64,000 nucleotides of DNA. It comes from Jaltomata sinuosa. Lineage: Eukaryota; Streptophyta; Magnoliopsida; Solanales; Solanaceae. Below the pieces are notes generated by a model. It made no database searches. It saw nothing but the letters and a program-made list of their open reading frames with translations, and was not told the origin of the DNA. The stretch covers positions 62,001 through 126,000 of the forward strand of contig QJPP01001733.1 in NCBI GenBank assembly GCA_003996215.1, in the 5' to 3' direction. Each line of letters starts with the position of its first letter. Within the stretch, counting starts at the first letter, position 1. Of this stretch, positions 44,959 to 56,519 are shown piece after piece. The translations under genes and the position numbers were made by a program.

Positions 44959-45048
44959 GTATAAATATAGATTGATGCTCTATGAAAGATATAGAAGTAA
45001 GCACACTCTTTATAAAAGATGTAGCATATAAATAAATGGCTTGTATAG
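44959..45048 (+). repeat. Copy of R6 5' flanking DNA inside R6
   Basis: 90 bp matching 37639-37731 nearly base for base, from GTATAAATATAGATTGATGC to the TGTATAG before the next LTR. There is one 3-bp gap (CAGCAG against AAG) and a few substitutions. It therefore runs exactly from the R3 border to the R6 border of the 5' side. Confidence 0.9.
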
Positions 45049-47227
45049 TGTAACACCTCGGAATTTGATCCATCTTTTAAACTTAAGAAATTTTAGAATT
45101 TTGAACTTTTCAGAAATTACTAGTCCAAATCACATAGCATTGATTGAACCATGAGTCATGAAGTGAACCCGTAGTTCCAGTCTGCTAGTTCAGTCTCTGG
45201 TCAAAGAACCACAAGTTAGTTCTACGAACCATAGTTCTGACTACGGTCCATCCTGTTAACTCATAGAATCAGATCAGAGGGTTGACAGTGTCCCTAGGTT
45301 TCACGACTAGCTTCTACGACCCATAGTTTGAACTACGGACCATCCTGCTAACTCGTAAAACTTAATCAGAGATCAGCAAATTCCCCAGGAACTACGACTG
45401 AGGTCTACGGACCGTATTCCATTCAATGAGTCATCTTGTTGACTCGTAGAACATGTTCTGCATCCTATCTTTTGGCTCAGGAACCATGAGTGGGAACCAC
45501 GATTTGTGGTTCATTCTACGACCTGTGAACCTGAAGCTGCGAAATCTTAAAATTTTTCTTAATTAAGTCCCAGGGGTATTCTAGTCATTACCCACCCTTT
45601 TAACTCCTAAGTGAGGTCGTTTTGGCTATTCTTAGCATGATTTCTAAACCTATTAGCCTAAGTCCCTTCCCATTTCCTCATTCACCTACCAAAAGAGGAA
45701 AGTAACTCTCTCAAGCTCCAAGTCTCAAGCTCCAAGTTCAAGCCTCCTTTTCTTTTTAATTTCAGTTGGGTTAGCTTCAATCAACATATGTGGGTATTCA
45801 ATAAGGAAATCCCTGCACCCTTATGCCCAAAACCCCAATCTTCTAAATTTAATTTATGGATTTCAAAATTAGGGTTCTTACCCAAATTTGGGGAAATTGA
45901 TGTGCTTCATTTTAAAGTACTAATTCATGACTTCTTATTCATTATCCATGTTGTAATTGAGGTTCCTTAAGTATTTACAAAAGCCCATATGTTGATGATG
46001 AATTCTAGCATGATTTTATTAAATTCCATTTCTTAAAATAAAATTGGTATGTTTAGATAATATGACCTCTATTTTCATGAAATTGCATGCCTAATTCTTC
46101 AAACTATGATTTTAGAAAGGAAAGTATATTTTGAATTATGGTTATGCAGAGCTTTAAGACTCATGATTTGTGAATTGCATGGCATCAGATATGTCCTTAT
46201 ACTTTTCCAACAGTTTTGGATGTTAGATATGTACCTATGTTTTATGAAAGGTTTTTCATCCAGATATGTTTACCTAAGTTATGAATAGTTTTGACATTAG
46301 ATATGTCACAAGTATTACGAGCTATATGTATATATTTTGGGAGTAGTATTTAGCACCGAGCGATGAGGGTTTGATTACCCAGGTCCAAAAACTACATTGT
46401 CAGCATAAGTTATGTATCACTCGATGGGCTTATGAGAGTGGTTCCACTCTTTATTATCATGGTGCCCTTGCCTTAGCGGGGCATAGGGAAGCTTTCCCAA
46501 ATAGGGTGATATAGTTGGAATATGGTGTTCTTTACCTTGGACTGGTTTGGAATAGCTTTGCTAACTAGGGTTATATAGTTAGATTCCATGTATCTTACAT
46601 GGTCTATTATCGGTTATAAGAAACTCCCGTATGAAAGCTTTTCAGTTTAAGTTATATGATACTCTACTTTTGAAAGTTGATCTTCTATTTTCATGTCTTA
46701 TGTTTAACTATGATTTTACTCATGAATTCTCTTATTATGCATGGATTCATTCTTTTAAGCGTGATTCAAGCACATTTATATTTATTGTTGCATAGACTCA
46801 TATATTCAGTACATTCTATAGTACTGATGCATTTTGCGCTGCATCCTTTTACGACGCAGATTCAGGCACCTGCCCTCAGACTTGTGGCTAGACTATGCCA
46901 TACATTCAGCTGATTATTTGTGAGAGGACTAGAGTTAGAGCATCCATCTTTATGCTTTTATTTCAGATTTCGAGTTAGCTGGGGTCTTGTCCCAACAACT
47001 CTTTATGATAGTTAAAGGCTTTTCAGACATAGACATTATGCGAGTCTCCTTTTGGATTTGTATTTCTATTTGACTTGATTATCTATATATTTGATTTTGG
47101 ATCTTCCTATTATGCTTCCGCTTGTCTACTTGAATTATCTAAGTTATGTTATGACCAAGGGTTAGCTTGGGGCACTTGTTTTCCCAGGTCCCGTGTTATA
47201 TAAAGGGGGTAGCCTCGGGGCGTGACA
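45049..47227 (+). repeat. R6 3' LTR
   Basis: 2179 bp, starting TGTAACACCTCGG and ending CGGGGCGTGACA, then the target duplication TGTAG. It is full-length despite the stub and flank copy before it. It carries a decayed CCACG/CGTGG cluster (45115-45530). In the promoter block the outer stem reads CACCGAGCGAT and ATCACTCGATG, no longer perfectly paired. Open frames 45788-45970 and 46677-46913 are LTR chance openings. Confidence 0.9.
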
Positions 47228-47480
47228 TGTAGTATGTAGCTTAAGAAAAATGATATAGAATACACATATCATATAAACAATGATTCATCTAACATGTAAT
47301 ATATACACAAAGGATCTATGATACCAATTATCCCTAGAGGGCACATTACCAGATAAACTAGTAAGCTTATGGAAACAAGTAACAAGTAAACAAGTAAGTT
47401 ATAAGGCATGTAGCACGTATAATCTTGCAAGAAAGTAAGATATAACACATACATACTTGGATTCATGACAACTTAATCTT
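47228..47480. repeat. AT-rich degenerate repeat region (continuation)
   Basis: After the target duplication TGTAG the sequence has the same CATATAAACAATGATTCAT texture as 17030-17100. This supports it being the original right-hand continuation of 16000-17137 and 37639-37731. Confidence 0.6.
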
Positions 47481-49315
47481 ATGGGCATCTGGTGCCCCTG
47501 TAAACTATGGGACATCCTATGAGGTCATCTAGTCATGGCTTAAGTGCGAGCATACTACTGCTAGTTCTAAATTGTACAAGGGCTATTTCTACCCATACTT
47601 CTACCATAGGGAAGGTTATAACCAGTTCTATCTTCATTGCTATCAAGTGATAAATTATTGAATTCGATGTCTTGTAGCTCCTGTAAATCCTGATAGACAC
47701 ATGAACAAGCAGGGTATCAAAGACACTATAGCAGGAGAACTCTTATATATCACGTACTTATAAAGATGCCTCGTGACCCCTTTGTTACATATGAAGATTA
47801 TCCAACTTTGGATTCTTTCATAAGGTCCAACCATACTCTGCAGAACTACCGTGGTTGCCAAACTAATAAGAGTGATCCAACCCTTTTCTCCTTAGTCGAC
47901 TATGATTAGCGAGCTTATGATGAGCTTGTATTAGGTGAATAGAGGAACGTGTCCATCCCATACCTAGGGAAGTAATCTAATAATCTTCACCAATATGTCT
48001 TATACATCATTAGTCAACTATCAATGATCTATGCATCTTTAGACATACTTTATCTCCCAATGTAGGTACAATCATGAGCACCATGCTAGATAAATGTATC
48101 TTTTACAAAGATGAACTTTCAGTTCCTCTACCAATTCCCTTAACTATGCAGAGTGGATAGCAGAATTCACATCGATACCAATACCATTCCTACTAATCCG
48201 ACACCACTGGCCACTGAGACTATATAATCCTTCATTTGTAACTTCTTCTAACCCTTAGAAGAGATATACTCTAATTAGAAGTTCTATTCTACGTTTATAC
48301 TTAGCCTGAGTTATTCAATAGCATCCTACTATATCTCAAATGTAACAACTTCTCTCTTATAAAAGTTAACTAATATTATGTCTTATGTTACTCTACACTT
48401 TGATAAATCTTAACTTATGTCTATCCCTCGATATTCTTCGACTCTAATCTTAGATCACATAGTAATCCACTTTAGCCCCACAATAAACAACAATAGGGAA
48501 CATTTTTACATATACATTCCTATACAATAACTAAAATCTCACTAACCACAGACTGACTCACACAAGTCATTGCATAATCAGGGTAATTGAATACATGTAT
48601 TTGATGAAAATTATTTATGTACTCACCTGGGATGATCTCTGATAAAGCATCTAGGCCTTGTTGGTCAATTAGGGGTATCTCTGTTTAATACTGGTTTTAA
48701 CAAATTTACCTAACAATCTAGGCTACTACCACATCTTTAACTTATACAAAGCTGGTTTGACTATTTCCATTCTAACATATACATAAACCTGAAGGTTCTG
48801 AGCATGTCACCAAAGGAGTGCTAATGGACCTCCTTAGGACTTGATTCAATTATCACATGAGGAATTAATTGAAGAGTTTTTGGACTTGAAGGATGACTAT
48901 ATTCTCCTACAAAGTTAAATTAGCATATGCCACTTTGTGTCTCTATAATTGAAAAATTCTTAATATAATCATATGAGTAATACCTCCTTAGGTTCTATTT
49001 AGGAAAACCATGGGGTAACACAAATATATCTATAATGATAGAGGTCACATGAATCTTTGCATGTGTCTCTTCTGTAAGCAACTGTGGATCTAAAAGATCA
49101 GACTTATCAAGCTATCTTGAGCCCACGTCTGTGTTTCTATGTGAATGTGGTTATTAGCTGGAAGATGCCTTATTAGCAATCATGGTATTTGGCCTTTTGG
49201 CCTTATTGAGTTGCCTTTAATAGGCAATATCTATATTAAAATTAAGTAAAAGTCTTAATATGAATACTTGTATTAAGAAGGAGTGATATTACAAAACATT
49301 ATAATAACTTGACTC
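47481..49315. other. Non-coding stretch, unclassified
   Basis: No open frame above about 70 codons and no domain motif in either strand. Sentence-like mid-GC text around 47490-47960 suggests an old transposable element, but I could not find terminal repeats or a primer-binding site. I see nothing else. Confidence 0.4.
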
Positions 49316-49490
49316 GGAAGGAGTAATATGAATACTTATAAGCTTTAATGATTACACAAGTGAATGTCACATATCATATAAAGATTATGTTTTTATGTTT
49401 CATGAAAGGTATGTTTACCTTTATAGGGGAAACAGGTGATGGAGGGCGGTGCCTTAACAGCAGAGGAGGTTTTAGCTTCACATACCTTAT
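49316..49490 (-). repeat. Antisense LTR fragment related to R1
   Basis: On the minus strand this matches 2007-2180 of the R1 LTR: AAGGTATGTGAAGCTAAAAC is identical over 20 bases, followed by a similar AAGGCACCxCCC, CCTATAAAGGT, and later ATTAAAGCTTATA. The match fades on both sides, so only a fragment or a distant family member is present. The donor-like AAG|GTATGT is again at its start. Confidence 0.6.
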
Positions 49491-51190
49491 TTGTAAGTCC
49501 CGTGAAATTAAGATGAACTTTCCCCCTTACTTATATTAGGTAATCTATACAAAAATAAAGTGGTATAATCATTATAGACAACCTATTAACACACTTGAGC
49601 CATATCGGTAATATGTTGGCTATTAGGAGAGCGATTTGCTTGTCAGACCCTGTTTATACATATGCTTCTTTCTACTTTTTTTCCCTATTACATCCACAAG
49701 TTAAACATATAATTAACATATTTCTAGAACATAATAACAATGTGGAGCCTATAAAATAGTCCATGAAAACCAAATGGGCAGCATGCTCCTACAACAAGTA
49801 AAAAATCGATGTATCGCTACACCCTTAATTTCCAGCCCAAAACAGTCGCAACCAAACCCTCCCATGAGACTTAACATTTACAACCAATAATACATATAAT
49901 AAATCCCCAATATATCTCAACAAAATAAGAAACAATTGAACTCATGACTTCCGATCTCCATCCCATGAGTTTGTACAATAATTATATCTAGAATTATCTC
50001 TTTTTTTCATAAGCAATAAGAGATGGAAGGGGAAGAATATTACCTCAAACTTTTGAGAATTTAGTCTCTAAAATTCACTTATTCAACACCTTACACTTTT
50101 ATTCATATCAAGTCCCTTGAGACAAAGAAGAAAACAACTTTAAGATAATATCACATCAAAAGGGCTGCCTAGAGAGCTTCTTGCTCTAAAGGCTGCCTCA
50201 AGCCCTTCAACATGTAACCACCATTTATTCACTCCCTTTAAATCTATAGTAAATATATATGAATATTGAAACATATTTCAGTGAAGATAACAATTTCTCT
50301 ATATCATATTTCAATATACTTACCTTGTGTTTGAGAAAGGAGAAGACGAAGCCAAGAACTCTTAAAGGGTGCAAAAAGGGTGGGCATAAGTTACGTAGAA
50401 AGAGAGAGGGATAGAGAATTTGTCTTATCTTGTGAACTTATTCATGGATAAATATGGATATGTTTGTGGTATGGGAAGATAGGTCTTGGGCTTGACACAT
50501 TCCAACTCCCTTTGGCCAAACAGCTAAGGCCTTATAACTCAAGTAGGTGATCCACCTACTAACTTACTCTTTAATTTATGCCTTTCATTCTTAAGTAAGT
50601 GATACACCTACTTGTACTTATTTATTTCTCATTTATCCTCTTTTAATTGATAGTATAATATATATATAGATAAGTAGCTCAAGAAAGTAATACTTTCAAG
50701 AAAATAGCTCAACTAAGTAAGACATCTAAGCAAGTACGACATTTAAGGTAGTAGGTCACTTAGTCCCGCATTCATTTTCTTTCCGAATCTTATTATTTTA
50801 AACTATAACCTTCACTTTTGCACACTTGAACACATTACACTTTAGTCTCAAACATAGTCTCATTTTTTCCACACCCGATTTATCTTGTCGTTGCAACTTA
50901 GTCATATACACATGACTTGGTCTTAAGTGGTAATTCTACTGATAGTGTCTTCTTCAAACTCAAATAAATCTTAATCTAGAACTCAAATTGATGAGCAGTT
51001 TATTTTGATTGAAAATAGACTCAAATGCCTTTAATTTTATAGGTGGTACAACCTCTAACCCTCCATTTTTCGAGAAATATGATCATTCAAAGTGAGAGCA
51101 TAAACAAGGTCACTTGGAATTGTGCCCAATTGATGGCACTTCCACATTTGGCTTTACTTTACTTGTGAACTTAGTCTCTTAAGACTAATA
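49491..51190. other. Non-coding stretch, probably old repeat
   Basis: AT-rich, with no domain motif. It may be the rest of the antisense LTR to which 49316-49490 belongs, but no clear TGTAACACC or TGACA border was found. Tandem-like words around AAGTAGGTGATCCACCTAC at 50541-50560 and near 50600 are short and local. Confidence 0.4.
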
Positions 51191-51551
51191 GACTGTTTGA
51201 CCAATCTTCTAAAATCAACTTATTTTGAAAAGTATTTTTTCCAAAAGTACTTTTAGTGAGAAATAATTTATGTTTGGCCAATAAATTTAAAAAGTACTTT
51301 TGAGCAACATCTAGTGTTTGGACAAGCTTTTTAAAAGTGTTTTTAAGTGTATTTTTCTCAATAGTATTTTTTAAAAAAGCACTTTTTGGGAAAAAAGTAC
51401 TTTTTTAGCTTCTAAAATATAGCTTTTGCTACTCTCCAGAAGCACTTATTTTCTTCTAAGAGCTTGGCCAAACACCTCACTTTTAAAAAATAAGCATTTT
51501 TTAGAAAAAATAAGCACTTTTGGAGAAAAATAAGCTTGGCCAAATAAGATA
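51191..51551. mobile_element. MITE-like foldback element
   Basis: The left end GACTGTTTGACCAATCTT and the right end AAGCTTGGCCAAATAAG are inverted copies of a TGTTTGGCCAAGCTT-type terminus. Internally AAAAGTACTTTT and AAGCACTTTT words occur in both orientations, so the roughly 360-bp unit can fold on itself. TTTGGCCAA also occurs in internal positions (51271, 51468). I recall very similar small repeats as common in Solanaceae; superfamily not determined. There is no coding capacity. Confidence 0.7.
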
Positions 51552-52282
51552 TAAATACATTCCAAATCTTTGAAGTTCAAGTCTTTTATCAATCTCAACT
51601 TGGTCATACATGTACAAGTAATTATAGGGTTTTACTACATACAAAACATCGATCTACCCAAAATGGTGGGACATCAGTTGTCCGTACTCAGAAAGCACTG
51701 AGTCTAGATGCTAAAGAGTTTAAACCAAACTTATATAAGAGTAAGAGATAGAAGACATACGTCATACTATCAACTGTTCATCACAATCATGACACTGATA
51801 GTTTCTTACTAGTATGGACATCGATAACCCCACTTGGGATGCTGACAAGAAATGATGAAGACAATGCCTGACTGCATGAGCTTTATGGATATAAGTCAAA
51901 ATAAAAAACTTCACCCCTGGATCTTCCAAGCCGGGTCAAAAATAGAAAAAAACAAGGACAAGGCTTAAGAGATCGAGAATATATTGCGAGATTAGGACTG
52001 GGAGCAAGATGGATCAGGGGAGGTTCAAACATTCAGATACCAGCCTGGTGCTCTAGGACGGATCAACTTTTCAACCTAAGATTAACCAATTTATGCATTA
52101 CAAAAGCCGTAGTCGTATTTTATGCATAACAAGGATTACATCCCTATTTTATATATTTCCAAGTCCGTTTGCCCCGATTTGATTATAAGGAAATGATTGC
52201 CAAGCACTTCCTTTGAATTCTCCAATATTAATTAATTAGTAAAAGTCACCTGACTATGGCGTGTTCATATCGCCATCCAAAT
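51552..52282. other. Non-coding stretch, unclassified
   Basis: Mixed sequence leading into the 45-bp minisatellite. No open frame or domain is recognised. Together with the minisatellite it may be part of one old transposable element. Confidence 0.4.
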
Positions 52283-52682
52283 GAAAGAAGTCTCTAGACT
52301 CGAATCATTTTGCAGTTATATCCAAATAAAAGCAGTCCCCGAACTTAAATCATTTTAAAGCTATAGCCAAACGAAAGTAGTCCTTGGACTCAAATCATTT
52401 TAAACTTACAACCAAATGAAAGAAGTCTCTGGACTCGAATCATTTTGAAGCTACAGCCAAATGAAAGTTGTCCCAGGACTCAAATTGTTTTAAAGCTATA
52501 ATAAAATGATATCAGTCTCTAAACTCGAATCATTTTGAAGCTACAACCAAATGAAAGTAGTCCCCAAACTCAAATCATTTTAAAGATACTGCTAAACAAA
52601 AGCAGTCACTAACTCATATCGTAAAAGCTCCTATCAAAATGATGTGGTCACTAAAGACCCATATTGTAAAAAGGTTCAAAAT
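52283..52682. repeat. 45-bp minisatellite, about 7 to 9 units
   Basis: Units begin at 52283, 52328, 52373, 52418, 52463, 52508, 52553 and 52598, exactly 45 bp apart. Each starts GAAAGNAGTC and contains AATCATTTT. Two unit types differ at fixed places: ACTCGAATCATTTTGAAG and ACTCAAATCATTTTAAAG, in the order A-B-B-A-B-A-B. The period is a multiple of three, but every frame has a recurring stop, so it is not coding as it stands. After 52640 the units degrade. Confidence 0.88.
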
Positions 52683-53184
52683 ACCTTGTACCTAAAACAG
52701 GGTCAAGACGTCCACCCCAAAAGCACTACAATCAAATAAAGCCCTCATATCATAGAAAGCGAGGTTTCACCCCCTTCCTGTTTTCTTTGACTTGGACGAT
52801 TAATTCCCAGGCATAAGTTATTGTTGACGCCCAGTAGTCAAATTTAGTCAAAGAACCTAACCCCTCAAAGTCAGAAGAGGCATTTTTCATAATCCAAAAG
52901 TACCTTTCCTGGCCACTCTAAAAAAGAACATAGTACCAAAATGGGGTTATGGCAGTTGATCCTTATGACTAAATGTGCTTCAACACAGATCAAATGGTTA
53001 CCCTCTATCAATCACAAAACAAAATATAGTTTCAAAAAGGGTTGGTATGGTTGACCCATATTAGTGAAATATTCCCTTTTGTTGGGATCGGATATAACAT
53101 CCTCGGCCCCTCAGAAAGTGAATTGAGTGAACTCACACCAAGCACTAGAACTGCCATAAGTCCAATCACGCTTAGATCAAGTTG
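52683..53184. other. Non-coding stretch up to R7
   Basis: No coding motif. Two related phrases (AAAATGGGGTTATGGCAG near 52938 and AAAAAGGGTTGGTATGG near 53034) suggest local duplication. The last bases, AGTTG (53180-53184), would be the target-site duplication of R7; its partner is beyond the window. Confidence 0.4.
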
Positions 53185-56100
53185 TGTCATGACCCAATTT
53201 CTTAGGTTGTGATGGCACCTACTATAACCCACCAGTAGGTAAGCCAAACCCTTTGCCCAGAACAACAAGTAATGGGCTAATAATAGAACGAGATAAAAGA
53301 AGAAGAACAATACCTAAATATAAAGTACAAGCGGAAGAAAAGCATATCTAAATAGAGAGGGAAGAGAACTAAGATATACAAAGACTCCCCCAAGACCTGG
53401 TATCAGTCGTATAAGAGCTATTACAATGTACATAGTTCTAGATAAGTACAATATATACACAGAACTATCTCCAAAGTACAAAATAAAACTAGTCCACAAC
53501 AAAAGGATAAGGATCAACTCCGATCGCCAAGAGCTCACCACAGATCTTTGGTCGACAACTCTGCACGAGAACATCATCAACAATGATAACTCACACTAAG
53601 ATCTATATTAGGAAAAAGATGCAAAAGTGTAGCATAAGTAACCAAACCACGTGGTACCCAGTAGGCATCATAGGCTAACTGAGCTCAGATAAGATGCAAG
53701 TATGATAGAATGTGAATAAATACTTAAGGGCAAGAAAAGAAGGATTGAAAATAGGTTAACAAGTCATAACCTAGATAATTATGGAAAGTATAGGTAAGTA
53801 ACTAAGAAAAGTACAAGTAGCGATCTAGCTAACTAACTCGAGAAGCAGGAAGTAGTAATCTAATTATCACCTAATCGGACCCCAATAAGCCTTGAAGGGA
53901 CAAAAAAATAATAAATAAACCTAATTGGGGACCCATCAACTCAGAAGGTATAATAAACATGCAATACTAACCAGCACCCAAACTTGATGGGAAATGAACA
54001 CGAAAAATGCGATGGTACGCCATATGAGATGGATATGGTGCAAGATATGGCCAATGTTGAAAGTAAAAACCCCAAAATAGATAAGCAGGCTACCTAATAG
54101 GCTCCCCAAATAATCTTGCAGGCCATCTGTAAGTCTCAACTACATATGTAAAAGTACAACTTGAATATGTGCTCTTCAGGCATCCAATCATGAGTACCAG
54201 TAAAACCACCTGAAATATGTGTCTCCTCGGGCATGCAAGTTTAAATAGTCAGTAAAGCCACCTGAAACATGGGTCTCCTTGAGCATGCAAGTTTTTTAAA
54301 AGTAAAAACCAGTATTAAAGTATAACAAATCATTTAGAAATCTGAAAATACATGGCAAGGGTGAAAAGCCTCTTTTTAAAGATGAAAAACAATATATATC
54401 TTCCAACTCATGTCGTGAGCAATGTATGTGAATGTGGAAATGCATAAGTGTCAGCCCAAAAATTAAGTAAATACAAGTACATACACCAAACAGGTAACCA
54501 CCTTCCATGTCAAGATTGTACTAACCTAGAATCCATTGGTCCTAGTCGAAGGCCTCGATCCCACTATCTCATAACATAAGAAAAACATAAATAACGCAAT
54601 AATAACAAGAGAACAAGGAGGAGAACTACTCTACCATGAACTACTACTCTAACCTATACTGAGGATATCAAATCTAGTGCAAGTACTTATGGAACCGCTA
54701 CACTAACTATAAGTTTCCAAGGAACCCTACCTAATTAAGAAGATAACCAAACTAAGCTAAGGAACGCAACTAATCAAAATAAAGCTAAAGACAAATATTA
54801 CTGACCTGGATTCCATTCAATCCATCACCCACTTCCTTGGGCCCATAAATGCATAAAATATGATGCCAGGATAAAAAAGAGGAAGAAGCAATAAATATAA
54901 CTATAAAACAATGGTAAACGCCTACTCTACTATGAGATTCTCCAATAATCCTATACTAAGTTGCTCTAATCTAATCACCCCAAGCCAAAAGAAACCCAAC
55001 CTAAGCTAAGGCATTCAAATCTAAACCCAAGGATACAATGAAAACTATGCCAAGTATTAAAGAAAGAGCTACAACATAAGGTAAGGATTTCTAAGAGGTA
55101 TCCTACTCTAAGGCCTCTAAAAATCTATAAGGATCGAAATACCTAGTTAGAGCGTATCCAAACCACAAGGTCCCACCAACCATAGAAATTTATTATACAA
55201 ATACATTACATGAGCAAAGTCTAAAAGTAAGTAACTATAACCTACCTGGAAGCCAAACACGCACTCACGACCCACTAACCCAAAACTTTTCATCTCCGAG
55301 AAGCCTCCAACTATTTCCACACTATCAAGATAGTAATCTATATGTTAAAATATGAAGAATGATACCCATAACACTACTTCAGAAGTTGGGCCAAAAATTA
55401 GGCCAAAATTCACATGTGGGGCCTGCTTACAATAATAGAAAATAAAATTCACAACAATGTCCCTCGTGGGACAAGGGTCACATGCTCAATTTTTTAGCAC
55501 GATCCGCTAATAAATTCAAGCTCAAAATAGGCCCCAAAGACCAAGTACAAACCAAGAATTAAGAAGGAAAATAATCAGAATTAAAGCCGAAAACTTATGA
55601 ATAAAGAAAGGAAATTTGATCACGGACGAGAACTCAATGACCTTAAGCTTTAGTTTATGATCCCAAAGCAAATTCTTAGCTCCAAGCTCTCAACAATTAT
55701 GGATTTTTGCAGAGAAATGAACTAAAAATGAAGAGAAATTATTATATACTATTAGAGGTCCATCATCCCAGATGCGAAGGACGCCTCGCGAACGCGAAGA
55801 AGAAATCAGAGGACCCATCACAAATGTGTTGGTCCCCTCACAAATGCGAAGAAGGGACCTGACCTGGGTCCACTAGCTCCTTTATCGCGAACGGGGTGGG
55901 AACCCTCATGAACACGATGGTCAAAAATTTAGACCATTGCAAATGCGATGGTCACGTCGTAATCGCAAAGAACAAATGATAGCTACACCAGTAGCTTAAA
56001 ACCAACAATTATCTCCAAGTTCCAAAACACTCGAATAGACCCTCAGGATTTATTTAGAATCATGTGAACACAAACCAAATATGCTACCTAATTGTAAATG

Positions 56101-56499
56101 GCATTCTAGACTCAATAAAATCATCAAAATGACCAACGGAGGACGTCTTGATGAAATGTTTACCAAAGTCAACAGTTTATTGATTTTGCCTAAAAACCAT
56201 CTAATTGCCTAAAATGAGTCTAGAAGCCTCGGGACCCAAAAAGGTCCCACTAGACCAAAGTCCACATTCTAGAGCTAATAGTGCTGACAAAATTTTCAGT
56301 CAAGCCTGTTTACTTTGAACGTTGACCAAATTCAACTCTAAGAGTTCTAAAATAGGAAAACTCTTCTAAACCATAAATGAACTGCCTGGGAACCAAACCG
56401 TCAGTCCAGCAAGTCATAAATGACATGTAACCGCTGTGGGAAAGCTTGAAATGCTAAAAACACACAAAACAAAGAAAAATGACCTGGAGGGTCATTACA
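53185..56499 (-). repeat. R7 3' LTR
   Basis: 3315 bp, starting TGTAATGACCCTCC (reverse complement at 56499) and ending TTGGGTCATGACA at 53185. It contains the uninterrupted site AAGGG (54357-54361) into which R8 inserted in the other LTR. A donor-like CCAG|GTAGGTTA (first intron base 55245) corresponds to those in R2 and R4. Open frames 53032-53310, 53314-53583 and 53936-54139 are LTR openings; the last two recur at 60193-60423 and 60799-60984 only as LTR copies. Confidence 0.88.
55756..55975 (-). repeat. CG-rich motif cluster in R7 LTR
   Basis: GATGCGAAGGACG, CTCGCGAACGCGAAG, AAATGCGAAGAAGG, TATCGCGAACGGGG, AAATGCGATGGTC and TAATCGCAAAGAAC recur about every 30-40 bp, as in R2 (5085-5350 and 13861-14135). 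Confidence 0.6.
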
Positions 56500-56519
56500 A
56501 CAACCACTACTAAAAGAAC

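Larger units (their letters stand above)
37732..47227 (+). mobile_element. R6: Ty3/Gypsy retrotransposon with rearranged 3' end
   Basis: 5' LTR 37732-39937, primer-binding site, gag, protease, RT, RNase H, integrase, polypurine tract, then a 57-bp LTR stub, a 90-bp copy of the 5' flank, and a 3' LTR 45049-47227. Perfect target duplications TGTAG at 37727-37731 and 47228-47232 show that the outer borders are those of one insertion. Coding parts are more intact than in R2, R3 and R7: one RT open frame of 339 codons and all integrase catalytic residues. Stops, frameshifts and a protease deletion still make it inactive. The integrase tail and LTR style suggest the Tekay/Del group (inference). Confidence 0.92.

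Noticed and set aside
45049..47227. The second R6 LTR as an independent solo-LTR insertion
   Set aside because: The flank at 47228 (TGTAG) pairs with the duplication before the 5' LTR at 37727, and the preceding 90 bp are a copy of that same flank, so a rearranged single insertion explains it better.
52283..52682. CRISPR-like array
   Set aside because: The units are contiguous 45-bp tandem repeats without unique spacers, in plant DNA; it is a minisatellite.
53314..53583. A minus-strand hydrophobic frame similar to 60193-60423
   Set aside because: Both are the same part of the two R7 LTRs; similarity reflects LTR duplication, not a gene family.
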